Source: Bradyrhizobium sp. B097 (GTDB lineage: Bacteria; Pseudomonadota; Alphaproteobacteria; Rhizobiales; Xanthobacteraceae). Taken from it: DNA of 64,000 nt. The stretch spans positions 2,848,501 through 2,912,500 of the forward strand of contig NZ_CP152412.1 of assembly GCF_038957035.1 (NCBI RefSeq). The letters run 5' to 3'. A program made the translations under genes and the position numbers. This document shows, piece by piece, positions 43,217-51,781 of this stretch. The notes below the pieces were generated by a model that saw nothing but the letters and a program-made list of their open reading frames with translations, had not been told where the DNA came from and searched no databases. The first letter of the stretch is position 1. Every line of letters starts with the position of its first letter.

Positions 43217-43828
43217 ATGCCCCCGGAATCCCCGCCGGTTGCCGCCCCGGCGCCGGATGCCTCCGCACCGTCTCCGCCCCTCCAGCCCGACCTGCTCGAG
43301 CTGTTCCTGGCCTTTGCCAAGATGTCGCTGGCCGGCTTTGGCGGGGTCCTGGTCTGGGCCCGGCGGTCGATCGTCGAGCAGCACCGCTGGATGACGGCGG
43401 AGGAGTTCAACGAGACCTTCGCGCTGTGCCATTTCCTGCCAGGTCCGAACATCGTTAACCTGTCGGTCGTATTCGGCTCGCGCTTTCGTGGCATCGCCGG
43501 CGGGCTTGCGGCCTTCGCCGGGCTGGTCGGACCGCCGATGGTGATCGCGACCGTCCTTGCCGCAATCTATGCCCGCTACGGCGATATCGACGTCCTGCGC
43601 CGGACACTCGCCGGCGTCGCCTGCGCCGCGGTCGGGCTGCTGTTCGCCGTCGTCCTCAAGATGATGATGCCGCTGTTGAAACGGCGTGATGTCACGGGCC
43701 TCGTCATCCTGGCGGCGGTTTTCGTCGCGATCGGTCTGATCCGATGGCCGCTCCAGATCGTGCTGCTGATGGCGATCCCGCTCAGCATTGCGACCACGGT
43801 CCTGGCACGCCGCATGGTGAAGGCATGA
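43217..43828 (+). CDS. Chromate transporter, N-type half (CHR family)
   Basis: A 203-residue inner-membrane protein. After a Pro/Ala-rich N-terminus comes the CHR core: LELFLAFAKMSLAGFGGVLVW and EEFNETFALCHFLPGPNIVNLSVVFGSRFRG, with the FLPGPN signature, then four to five membrane segments. This is one half of a short-chain chromate transporter pair; the other half overlaps it by 4 bases. Together they could export chromate or another oxyanion. The ATG at 43217 is used; a TTG at 43211 is possible. Confidence 0.9.
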   Translation: MPPESPPVAAPAPDASAPSPPLQPDLLELFLAFAKMSLAGFGGVLVWARRSIVEQHRWMTAEEFNETFALCHFLPGPNIVNLSVVFGSRFRGIAGGLAAFAGLVGPPMVIATVLAAIYARYGDIDVLRRTLAGVACAAVGLLFAVVLKMMMPLLKRRDVTGLVILAAVFVAIGLIRWPLQIVLLMAIPLSIATTVLARRMVKA

Positions 43829-44358
43829 GCTCGGAGTCCAGCCCGATCGCAGCGCTGGTCTGGACCTTCGGCCTGATGTCGCTGTTTGCGGTCGGCGGGG
43901 CCAATTCGGCGATTCCCGAAATGCACCGCGCCGCCGTCGACGTGCATCACTGGCTGACCGACAAGCAGTTCGCCGACGTGTTCGCGATCTCGCAGCTCTC
44001 GCCTGGACCGAACGTGCTGATCGTGACGCTGATCGGCTATTCCGTCGCAGGCGTCGGCGGGGCGTTGGCCGCGACGGTTGCGATGTGCGGACCGACCGCG
44101 CTGCTCGCCTATTATGTGAGCCGTTTCCTCGATCGCTCGCGCGACGCGCGCTGGCCGGCGATCATTCAGGCCGCATTGGTTCCGCTGTCGATCGGCTTGA
44201 TGGCCGCCTCCGGCTTGATCGTGGCGCAGACATCAGACCAAAGTTGGATCGCGGTCCTGATCACCATTGTCGCAGCCGCGCTTGCTTTTGCGACACGGGT
44301 CAATCCCTTATGGATGTTGCTCGCCGGAGGTCTCTTGGGTTTTGCTGGCGTTGTCTGA
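43825..44358 (+). CDS. Chromate transporter, C-type half (CHR family)
   Basis: A 177-residue inner-membrane protein: LVWTFGLMSLFAVGGANSAIPEM, DKQFADVFAISQLSPGPNVLIVTLIGY (with the second LSPGPN signature) and three further hydrophobic segments ending LLAGGLLGFAGVV. Its ATG overlaps the first half's stop (ATGA), so both subunits are made together, probably in equal amounts. Related genomes fuse them in one ChrA. Confidence 0.9.
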   Translation: MSSESSPIAALVWTFGLMSLFAVGGANSAIPEMHRAAVDVHHWLTDKQFADVFAISQLSPGPNVLIVTLIGYSVAGVGGALAATVAMCGPTALLAYYVSRFLDRSRDARWPAIIQAALVPLSIGLMAASGLIVAQTSDQSWIAVLITIVAAALAFATRVNPLWMLLAGGLLGFAGVV

Positions 44359-44451
44359 CGAAAATCGCTAGCAAGGCTTTCGGTCAACGCACCACAAGCC
44401 AAGCCATTCAATCACAACGGGCGGGACAGCCCTGACGGGGGAAGCGAAGTC

Positions 44452-44952
44452 ATGAGCGATACGCCAAGCGAGGCGCCGGTCAAATCGATCTTGCCGAAAT
44501 GGGTGCGCGGTCCGCAGGACTTTGTCGGCGGGCTTGTCATGATGGCGGTTGCCCTGTTTGCGTTGTGGGCTTCGAGCGATCTGCAGGGGATGCATGGATT
44601 CTCGTTTGGTGCCGGAACCGCGCCGCGCATGTTCGCCGTGCTGCTGCTGCTGCTCGGCGGCGCTGTCGCGCTGATGGGGCTCCTGAGCGACGGCCCCCAT
44701 ATCGCGGCCTATTCATGGCGCGGGCCGCTGTTCGTATCGGCAGCGATCGTGTTCTTTGCGGTGTCGATCCGGCCGCTTGGGCTCGTCGTCACGGCATTTG
44801 CCAGCTTCATGATCGCGGCACTCGGCTCGGAGGAGACGAAGTGGCTGGAGGCGACCATCGTCGGTGCCTGTCTGACGCTGGGCTGCGCATTGTTGTTTCC
44901 TTACGTGCTGGGACTTCCGATGCCGATGTTCCCGCGTTTCCTGATCCAGTGA
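44452..44952 (+). CDS. Tripartite tricarboxylate transporter small subunit (TctB)
   Basis: A 166-residue inner-membrane protein with four hydrophobic segments. The TctB pattern starts GPQDFVGGLVMMAVALFALWASSDL and includes FSFGAGTAPRMFAVLLLLLGGAVAL, and the end reads GLPMPMFPRFL. It is the first gene of a TTT-type uptake system for carboxylates and is followed after 7 bases by tctA. The receptor gene further on is broken, so the system may lack its own receptor. Confidence 0.92.
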   Translation: MSDTPSEAPVKSILPKWVRGPQDFVGGLVMMAVALFALWASSDLQGMHGFSFGAGTAPRMFAVLLLLLGGAVALMGLLSDGPHIAAYSWRGPLFVSAAIVFFAVSIRPLGLVVTAFASFMIAALGSEETKWLEATIVGACLTLGCALLFPYVLGLPMPMFPRFLIQ

Positions 44953-44959
44953 GGGCGTG

Positions 44960-46474
44960 ATGGAACTGTTCGCCAATCTCGCCCACGGCTTTGCCGTTGC
45001 GCTTTCGCCGATCAATCTTCTGATGTGCCTGATCGGCGCACTGGTCGGTACGCTGGTTGGCGTGCTGCCGGGCATCGGCACCATCGCCACCGTCGCGATG
45101 CTGCTGCCGATCACCTTCGGCCTGCCGCCGGTCGGCGCGTTGATCATGCTCGCCGGCATCTATTACGGTGCGCAATATGGCGGCTCGACCACCTCGATCC
45201 TGGTCAACATTCCGGGCGAGGCGACTTCGGTGGTCACCGCGCTCGACGGCCACCAGATGGCAAGACAGGGCCGCGCCGGCCCGGCGCTCGCGATCGCCGC
45301 GATCGGCTCGTTCTTCGCCGGTTGCGTCGCGACCGTGCTGATCGCCGTGCTCGGCGCACCGCTGACCAAGCTCGCGCTGGCGTTCGGCCCGGCCGAATAT
45401 TTCTCGCTGATGGTGCTCGGCCTGATCTTCGCGGTGGTGCTCGCCAAGGGCTCGGTGCTGAAGGCGATCGCGATGATCGTGTTCGGCCTGCTGCTGTCGA
45501 TGGTCGGCTCCGACATCGAGACCGGTGCCTCGCGCATGGCCTTCAACATCCCCGAGCTTGCCGACGGCCTCGGCTTCGCGACGGTGGCGATGGGCGTGTT
45601 CGGCTTCGCGGAGATCATCCGCAATCTCGACGCCGGCGCCGAGATGAGCCGCGATCTGGTGCAGCAGAAGATCACCGGCCTGATGCCGACCAGGAAGGAC
45701 CTGATGGATTCCGCGCCGGCAATCGTGCGCGGCACCATCCTGGGCTCGATCCTTGGCATCCTGCCGGGCGGCGGCGCCGTGATCGCGTCGTTTGCCGCGT
45801 ATACGCTGGAGAAGAAGATTGCCAAGGATCCGTCGCGGTTCGGCCGCGGCGCGATCGAGGGCGTGGCGTCGCCGGAAAGCGCCAACAACGCCGCGGCGCA
45901 GACCTCGTTCATCCCGCTGCTCACGCTCGGCATCCCGCCGAATGCGGTGATGGCGCTGATGGTCGGCGCGATGACCATTCATGGCATCGTGCCGGGTCCG
46001 CAGGTGATGGTGAAGCAGCCGGACCTGGTCTGGGGTATGATCGCCTCGATGTGGATCGGCAATCTGATGCTGATCATCATCAACCTGCCGCTGGTCGGCA
46101 TCTGGGTCCGTCTGCTGCGCGTGCCGTACCGGCTGATGTTCCCCTCGATCGTGATCTTCTGCGCGATCGGCATCTACTCGGTGAACAACGCGCCGGTCGA
46201 CGTCGTGCTCGCAGGCGCGTTCGGTCTGGTCGGCTACTGGCTGATCAAGCACGATTTCGAGCCGGCACCGCTGCTGCTCGGCATGGTGCTCGGCCCGCTG
46301 ATGGAAGAGAACCTGCGCCGTGCACTCCTGATCTCACGCGGCGACTGGAGCGTATTCCTGTCGCGGCCGCTGTCGGCAGTGCTGCTGGCGATCGCGGCGG
46401 GTCTCCTGGTGCTTGCCGTGCTGCCGACTTTGCGTGCGAAGCGCGACGAAGTGTTCGTGGAGTCCGAAGGCTAG
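44960..46474 (+). CDS. Tripartite tricarboxylate transporter large subunit (TctA)
   Basis: A 504-residue inner-membrane carrier of about 12 segments. The TctA signature LIGALVGTLVGVLPGIGTIATVAMLLPITFGLPP is near residues 24-58 and GIYYGAQYGGSTTSILVNIPGE follows; GVASPESANNAAAQTSFIPLLTLGIPPNA is the second conserved block. The ATG at 44960 is used; a GTG precedes it. Its stop codon TAG lies inside the CTAG target duplicated by the IS5 element inserted immediately downstream. Confidence 0.94.
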   Translation: MELFANLAHGFAVALSPINLLMCLIGALVGTLVGVLPGIGTIATVAMLLPITFGLPPVGALIMLAGIYYGAQYGGSTTSILVNIPGEATSVVTALDGHQMARQGRAGPALAIAAIGSFFAGCVATVLIAVLGAPLTKLALAFGPAEYFSLMVLGLIFAVVLAKGSVLKAIAMIVFGLLLSMVGSDIETGASRMAFNIPELADGLGFATVAMGVFGFAEIIRNLDAGAEMSRDLVQQKITGLMPTRKDLMDSAPAIVRGTILGSILGILPGGGAVIASFAAYTLEKKIAKDPSRFGRGAIEGVASPESANNAAAQTSFIPLLTLGIPPNAVMALMVGAMTIHGIVPGPQVMVKQPDLVWGMIASMWIGNLMLIIINLPLVGIWVRLLRVPYRLMFPSIVIFCAIGIYSVNNAPVDVVLAGAFGLVGYWLIKHDFEPAPLLLGMVLGPLMEENLRRALLISRGDWSVFLSRPLSAVLLAIAAGLLVLAVLPTLRAKRDEVFVESEG

Positions 46475-47318
46475 GTGGTGTGGACTCTAAGGATTCCCTT
46501 TTAGGAGCAAATCAGATTCAAGGCTGCTTTTGGGAGGCAGCCTTGGGTGCGATGGACCGATTGGTGTTGAGCGACGCGACGTGGGAGCGGATGGCGCCGC
46601 TGATCATAGGGCGCCCCGATCAGAAGGGCTCTACCGGGCGCGACAACCGGATGTTCGTGGAAGGTGTGCTGTGGATCGTGCGTACGGGGTCTCCCTGGCG
46701 CGATCTCCCTGAGGTCTTTGGGGATTGGAACAGCGTGTTCCGACGCTTCAGCCGATGGAGCATCAAGGGTGTTTGGTGGCGGATATTCGAGGCGATGTCC
46801 GATGACCCGGACTTCGAATATCTGATCGTCGATTCCACCATCGTTCGGGCACATCAGCACGCCGCCGGGGCCAAAAAGGGGGGTCTGAAGATCAAGCGAT
46901 CGGCCGCTCGCGCGGGGGCCTGAGCACCAAGATACATATGGCCGTTCGAGGCTTGGGATGTCCCGTGCGGTTCACGCTTACCGCAGGTCAGAAGGGCGAT
47001 GCACCGCAGGCCGCCGCATTGATTGAGGGCTTATCCGCCGAGGTCGTCATGGCCGACACGGCCTATGATGCCGATCACTTGCGCCAAGCCATCGCCGCCA
47101 AGGGCGCGCTCGCCGTCATTCCCAACAACCCGTCACGCGCGCTCAAATATCCGCTCGACAAGCATCTCTATGCCCAGCGCCATCTCGTGGAATGCTGCTT
47201 CTCAAAGCTCAAGCAGTTCCGACGCGTCGCAACCCGCTTCGAAAAGACCGCCCGAAATTATCGTGCCGTCGTCACCCTCGCAGCCATTGTCCTATGGATG
47301 CGCTAGTGTCCACACTAC
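46475..47318 (+). mobile_element. IS5-family insertion sequence with CTAG target duplication
   Basis: An 844-bp element. Left end GTGGTGTGGACTCTAAGGAT matches the complement of the right end (GTAGTGTGGACACTAGCGCA) in most positions. CTAG is duplicated at 46471-46474 and 47319-47322, as expected for IS5-type target choice. It carries a transposase in two overlapping frames and lies between tctA and the tctC pseudogene. Confidence 0.93.
46552..47306 (+). CDS. IS5-family transposase, two frames joined by -1 frameshift
   Basis: The first frame (46552-46923, 123 residues) starts MDRLVLSDATWERMAPLI and contains the N-terminal helix-turn-helix and the first DDE Asp (IVDSTIVRAHQHAAGAKKGG). The second frame (to 47306) has AIGRSRGGLSTKIHM, a second Asp in VMADTAYDADHLR and the Glu region YAQRHLVECCFSKLKQFRRVATRFEKT. 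The frames overlap near a run of five A and six G (46873-46883), where a -1 shift joins KKGG to SEDQAIGRSRGG. Such programmed shifts are known in this IS group. All three catalytic residues appear intact. Confidence 0.88.
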
Positions 47319-47322
47319 CTAG

Positions 47323-47400
47323 AGCATGATCCGGAAAGTGTGAAGCGGTTTTCGCCCGCGACAAACGCGGAACGCGTTTGCGCGGAGATCATGCTCAAAC
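47323..47400. repeat. Palindromic intergenic repeat, family C copy 2
   Basis: AGCATGATCCGGAAAGTGTG to GCGCGGAGATCATGCT, the same family as 10989-11064. It abuts the right CTAG of the IS5 element, so the IS inserted between the tctA stop and this repeat. Confidence 0.85.
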
Positions 47401-47474
47401 AGGGAGCGCCGGCCCTGCGTCGGCGCGCCGCAGGCGGAAGTCGAATCGACACTCGATGTCGTCTCATGAAATGA

Positions 47475-47507
47475 AAATGCCGGCCGATTTGGCCGGCATT
47501 TTTATTT
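47475..47507. terminator. Rho-independent terminator between the IS and tctC
   Basis: ATGCCGGCC and GGCCGGCAT flank a short loop and are followed by TTTTTATTT on the plus strand. It would stop transcripts coming from tctBA or the IS, leaving the tctC remnant without read-through. Confidence 0.8.
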
Positions 47508-47535
47508 GGTCAAAACGTTCCCGGGAGGAATTGAG

Positions 47536-48516
47536 ATGATGTCCATTCGCTCGCTTGCGGGCGCATGCCTTTCGGCATTTGCCGCGCTGGGCGCATTCGC
47601 CGTGCCGGCCTCCGCGCAAACCTATCCGACCCGCACCATCACCATGATCGTACCGTTCGCAGCCGGCGGTCCGACTGACGTCATCTCGCGCATCGTCACC
47701 GCGCACATGGCGCAGACGCTCGGACAGAGCATCGTCATCGAGAACGTGGTCGGTGCCGGCGGCACCACGGCGACGACGCGTGCCGCCCGCGCCGCCAATG
47801 ACGGCTACACGCTGGTCACCGGACATATGGGCACGCACGCGGCTTCCGTGCCGCTCTATCCGAAGCTCGCCTACCACCCGGAAAAGGATTTCGAGCCCGT
47901 CGCGCTGCTCGCGGGCACGCCGATCCTGATCCTTGCCCGCAAGGATTTCCCGCCGAAGGATCTGAAGGAATTCGTCGCCTACGTGAAGGCCAATGCCGAG
48001 AAGGTAAACGCGGCGCATGCCGGCATCGGTTCGGTGTCGCATGCCTCCTGCGAGCTGCTGAACTCGATCCTCGACGTCAAGCCGGTCGGCGTGCCGTTCA
48101 ACGGCACCGGCCCTGCCATGAACGCGCTGGTCGCCGGCTAGGTCGATTACATGTGTGACCAGATCGTCAACGCGGTGCCGCAGATCAACGCCGGCACCAT
48201 CAAGGCCTATGCGGTCGCCACCCCCGAGCGCAATCCGTCGCTGCCCAATGTCCCGACCACGGCAGAGGCCGGCCTGCCGGCGTTCCAGGCCCAGGCCTGG
48301 AATGCGATCTTCGCGCCGAAGGGAACTTCACCCGCGATCATCGCCACGCTGAATGCCGCGGCCAACAAGGCGCTCGACGATGAGAACGTGCGCAAGCGGC
48401 TGCTCGATCTCGGCAGCGTGATCCCGGCGCCCGCCAACCGCACGCCGGAGGCGCTCGCGACCCTCGTCAAAAGCGAGATCGAGAAGTGGACCCCGGTGCT
48501 CAAGCCGGCCAGTTAA
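47536..48516 (+). pseudogene. Tripartite tricarboxylate transporter receptor (TctC), amber-interrupted
   Basis: A periplasmic Bug/TctC solute-binding protein gene. A signal peptide (ending PASAQT) and the family start YPTRTITMIVPFAAGGPTDVISRI are intact, with GTGPAMNALVAG near residue 201. There a TAG (48139-48141) replaces an expected sense codon, most simply CAG, before VDYMCDQIVNAVPQINAG. The downstream frame continues cleanly to 48516 with usual family blocks (PNVPTTAEAGLPAFQAQAWNAIFAPKG). A single base change therefore splits it. The ribosome site GGGAGG (47523-47528) is still good. Read-through or a sequencing error are the alternatives. Confidence 0.88.
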
Positions 48517-48541
48517 GCCAAGGCGATCAAGCAGATAGATG

Positions 48542-48575
48542 AGGGGCGGAACACCGGTTCCGCCCCTTGTCGTTT
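48542..48575 (+). terminator. Rho-independent terminator after tctC
   Basis: GGGGCGGAAC and GTTCCGCCCC pair around ACCG-type loop bases and are followed by TTGTCGTTT. It ends the tctC region and separates it from thyA. Confidence 0.8.
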
Positions 48576-48693
48576 GGCACAAGGGTGCTCATTTTTCGGG
48601 GTATAATCGGTGCAATCCGCCGAATCGGCATGTCGGTTGGCAGCCTCGGCCGTTAAGTTCGCCGCTTCCCCCGAAGGGTCCGAAACCAACGCC

Positions 48694-49488
48694 ATGAACC
48701 AGTATCACGACCTGCTCGAACGCATCCTCGCCGACGGCGCCGAGAAGCACGACCGCACCGGCACCGGCACGCTGTCGACCTTCGGCCACCAGATGCGCTT
48801 CAACCTCTCGGCCGGCTTCCCGATGCTGACCACCAAGCGGTTGCCGCTGAAGGCGATCGTGCACGAGCTGCTCTGGTTCCTCGCCGGCGACACCAACATC
48901 AAATATCTCAACGACAATGGCGTCACGATCTGGGACGAATGGGCCGACGCCAATGGCGATCTCGGCCCGGTCTACGGCTCGCAATGGCGGTCGTGGCCGG
49001 CGCCCGATGGCCGCAGCATCGACCAGATCACGAACGTGATCGAGATGATCAAGCGCAATCCGGACTCGCGGCGGCTGATCGTCAGCGCCTGGAATCCGGC
49101 CGAGGTCGACAAGATGGCGCTGCCGCCGTGCCACTGCCTGTTCCAGTTCTATGTCGCGAACGGCAAATTATCGTGCCAGCTCTATCAGCGCTCCGGCGAC
49201 GTCTTCCTCGGCGTGCCCTTCAACATCGCCTCCTACGCGCTGCTGACCATGATGGTGGCGCAGGTGACGGGCCTCAAGCCCGGCGATTTCGTGCACTCGC
49301 TCGGCGATGCGCATCTCTACTCGAACCACCTCGAGCAGGCGCGGCTGCAATTGACGCGGCCGACGCGGCCGTTGCCCACGATGGCGATCAATCCCGACGT
49401 GAAGGATATCTTCGCGTTCCGCTACGAGGACTTCAAACTCGAGGGTTACGACCCGCATCCGCACATCAAGGCTGAAGTCGCGGTCTGA
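48694..49488 (+). CDS. thyA: Thymidylate synthase
   Basis: A 264-residue enzyme making dTMP from dUMP with methylenetetrahydrofolate; the length equals that of E. coli ThyA. The catalytic Cys146 is in [13 protein letters not shown]; phosphate-binding Arg residues are in [11 protein letters not shown] and [14 protein letters not shown]; the folate site is [20 protein letters not shown]. Start [15 protein letters not shown] at 48694 matches the family; longer upstream starts are not conserved. It is followed by a GNAT gene and folA, which regenerates its cofactor, so this is a folate/thymidylate unit. Confidence 0.97.
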   Translation: MNQYHDLLERILADGAEKHDRTGTGTLSTFGHQMRFNLSAGFPMLTTKRLPLKAIVHELLWFLAGDTNIKYLNDNGVTIWDEWADANGDLGPVYGSQWRSWPAPDGRSIDQITNVIEMIKRNPDSRRLIVSAWNPAEVDKMALPPCHCLFQFYVANGKLSCQLYQRSGDVFLGVPFNIASYALLTMMVAQVTGLKPGDFVHSLGDAHLYSNHLEQARLQLTRPTRPLPTMAINPDVKDIFAFRYEDFKLEGYDPHPHIKAEVAV

Positions 49489-49496
49489 GGGATTGC

Positions 49497-49982
49497 ATGT
49501 CGCTGACCATCCGCCGCGCGCGGCCCGATGAGGCCGGACTGGTGTTCTCGCTGGTCCGCGAGCTCGCCGACTACGAAAAGCTTTTGCACGAGGTCCACGC
49601 CAGCGAGGCCGATATCGCCGAGGCGCTGTTCGGCGCCAACCCGCGGCTTACTTGCGACATCGCGGAATGGAACGGCGAGCCGGCCGGCTTCGCGGTCTGG
49701 TTCGTCAACTTCTCGACCTTCGCCGGCCGCCACGGCATCTATCTCGAGGACCTCTTCGTGCGCCCGGCGCTGCGCGGCAAGGGTATCGGCAAGGCGCTCT
49801 TGGTGCATCTGGCGAAGCAATGCCTCGCCAATGGCTGGTCGCGGCTGCAATGGGCGGTGCTCGACTGGAACGCGCCGTCGATCGCATTCTACAAGTCGCT
49901 CGGCGCCGAGATGATGGACGAATGGACGATTTGCCGCGTCTCCGGCGAGGCGCTGTCGGCGCTCGCGGAAGGAGCGCGCTGA
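49497..49982 (+). CDS. GNAT family N-acetyltransferase
   Basis: A 161-residue acetyl-CoA-dependent acyltransferase. The GNAT fold is visible: TIRRARPDEAGLVFSLVRELADYEKL, GFAVWFVNFSTFAGRHGIYLEDLFVRPALRGKGIGKALLVHLAKQC (the acetyl-CoA loop RGKGIG) and LDWNAPSIAFYKSLGAEMMDEW. It resembles diamine/polyamine or amino-acid side-chain acetyltransferases. It sits between thyA and folA, starting 8 bases after thyA and overlapping folA by one base (TGATG), so it is in the same operon. The acceptor is unknown. Confidence 0.9.
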   Translation: MSLTIRRARPDEAGLVFSLVRELADYEKLLHEVHASEADIAEALFGANPRLTCDIAEWNGEPAGFAVWFVNFSTFAGRHGIYLEDLFVRPALRGKGIGKALLVHLAKQCLANGWSRLQWAVLDWNAPSIAFYKSLGAEMMDEWTICRVSGEALSALAEGAR

Positions 49983-50494
49983 TGGAGATCGTGCTCGTCG
50001 TCGCGGTCGCCGAGAACGGCGTGATCGGAAATGCCAACGCAATTCCGTGGCGGCTGAAGACCGATCAGCAGCGCTTCAAGGCCATCACCATCAACCGGCC
50101 CGTCGTGATGGGACGCAAGACGTTCGAATCCCTGCGCAGACCGCTGCCGGGTCGCACCAATATCGTGGTGACGCGCGATGCGAATTATCGCGCGCGCGGC
50201 GCCATCGTCACCACATCGTTCGAAAATGCTCGCGCCATTGCGCTTGGTGACGCGCTGCGGCGTTTCGCCACTGAAATTGCCGTCATCGGTGGCGCGGAGA
50301 TCTATGCGCAATGGATGGGCACGGCCGACCGGCTGGAGATCACCGAGGTCCACGCCCGGCCGGACGGCGATACACGGTTCGACATAATCGACGCAAAGGA
50401 GTGGGACGAGGTCGCGCGCGTGCGAAATCCGGCAGGTCCGGACGACAGCGCTGACTTCTCCTATGTGACATATCGTCGGCGCGGCCGGGGTTAA
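49982..50494 (+). CDS. folA: Dihydrofolate reductase
   Basis: A 170-residue NADPH-dependent enzyme regenerating tetrahydrofolate. Blocks seen: VVAVAENGVIGNANAIPWRL (substrate site, catalytic Asp replaced region as usual near KTDQQRFK), VVMGRKTFESL and IAVIGGAEIYAQWM. It shares an overlapping stop/start with the GNAT gene, giving tight coupling. It works with ThyA encoded two genes upstream, since thymidylate synthesis oxidises the folate it restores. Confidence 0.95.
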   Translation: MEIVLVVAVAENGVIGNANAIPWRLKTDQQRFKAITINRPVVMGRKTFESLRRPLPGRTNIVVTRDANYRARGAIVTTSFENARAIALGDALRRFATEIAVIGGAEIYAQWMGTADRLEITEVHARPDGDTRFDIIDAKEWDEVARVRNPAGPDDSADFSYVTYRRRGRG

Positions 50495-50638
50495 CCAATG
50501 TTTGCATTGACAATTATGCCCCGGCGCATAGCTCGTCCGGCAAGGAAGCTTGCGTTGTAAGGGCCTGAGCCGTCCCCTATAACCGGGCCGGACATTCGAG
50601 GCCGGGCGTCCTGTCCGGACTTGTCGAGGAGACGTTTG

Positions 50639-51781
50639 ATGCCGTGGAAAAATCAAGGCGGGGGGCCGTGGGGCTCGGGTCCGAAAGGGCCATGGGGCAC
50701 AGGTCCGCAGTCGGCTGGGCCAAGGCCGCCGGATCTTGAGGATCTGCTGCGGCGCGGCCAGGACCGGCTGCAGCAGTGGCTGCCCGGCGGTCATTTCAGC
50801 GGCATGGGCATCGCGCTGGTGCTGGTTGCCGCGCTGGCGATCTGGTTCGCCACCGGGATCTTCCGCGTCCAGTCCGAAGAGCTCGGCGTCGTGCTGCGCT
50901 TCGGCAAATACGTCCGCGATGCGCAGCCGGGCCTGCGCTATCACCTGCCGTATCCGATCGAGACGGTGCTGCTGCCGAAGGCGCTGCGCGTCAACACGAT
51001 CTCGATCGGCATGACCCTGATCGACGATCCCGCAAGGCGCGGCCGCACCATGCGCGACGTGCCGGAAGAGAGCCTGATGCTGACCGGCGACGAGAACATC
51101 GTCGACGTCGATTTCACCGTGCTCTGGCGTATCAAGCCGGGCGGGGCCGGCGCCTATTTGTTCAACATCCAGAATCCCGAAGGCACCGTGAAGGCGGTCG
51201 CCGAAAGCGCGATGCGTGAGGTGATCGGCCGCTCGCAGATCCAGCCGATCCTGACCGGGGCGCGCAACGTCACCGAGCAGAATGTCCAGGAACTGATGCA
51301 GAAGACGCTCGACAACTACAGCGCGGGCATCCAGATCACCCAGGTGCAGATGCAGAAGGTCGATCCGCCGGCGCAGGTGATCGACGCATTCCGCGACGTG
51401 CAGGCGGCGCGCTCCGACCTCGAGCGCAAGCAGAACGAGGCGCAGACCTACGCCAACCGGATCGTGCCGGAAGCGCGTGGTCGGTCCGCGCAGATCCTGC
51501 AGGCCGCCGAGGGCTACAAGGAGCAGGCGGTCGCCGAGGCCAAGGGCCAGAGCGCACGCTTCCTGAAAGTCTATGATGAATACAAGAAGGCACCCGAAGT
51601 GACGCGCGAGCGCATCTATCTGGAGACCATGGAACGCGTGCTCGGCAGCTCCGAGAAGCTGGTCTATGACGGCGGCCAGGGCCAGAACATCGTGCCCTAT
51701 CTTCCGCTCGGCGAACTGACGCCGCGGCGTCCGGCAGCAGCGCCGGCCACGACCGGCCAGCAGCAGGGAGCCACCCGATGA
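50639..51781 (+). CDS. hflK: HflK, FtsH-regulating SPFH protein
   Basis: A 380-residue inner-membrane SPFH/prohibitin protein. The Gly/Pro-rich cytoplasmic N-terminus (PWKNQGGGPWGSGPKGPWG) precedes a membrane segment near residues 55-80, then the band-7 domain (FRVQSEELGVVLRFGKYVRDAQPGLRYHLPYPIETV) and a coiled coil. HflK and HflC form a large membrane complex around the FtsH protease. The ribosome site GAGGAG is 8 bases before ATG 50639. Its stop overlaps the hflC start. Confidence 0.95.
   Translation: MPWKNQGGGPWGSGPKGPWGTGPQSAGPRPPDLEDLLRRGQDRLQQWLPGGHFSGMGIALVLVAALAIWFATGIFRVQSEELGVVLRFGKYVRDAQPGLRYHLPYPIETVLLPKALRVNTISIGMTLIDDPARRGRTMRDVPEESLMLTGDENIVDVDFTVLWRIKPGGAGAYLFNIQNPEGTVKAVAESAMREVIGRSQIQPILTGARNVTEQNVQELMQKTLDNYSAGIQITQVQMQKVDPPAQVIDAFRDVQAARSDLERKQNEAQTYANRIVPEARGRSAQILQAAEGYKEQAVAEAKGQSARFLKVYDEYKKAPEVTRERIYLETMERVLGSSEKLVYDGGQGQNIVPYLPLGELTPRRPAAAPATTGQQQGATR

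Noticed and set aside
45025..46923. A 632-residue frame joining out-of-frame tctA sequence to the IS5 transposase
   Set aside because: The first 500 residues are a shadow of tctA rich in Arg/Asp; the real transposase start is at 46552.
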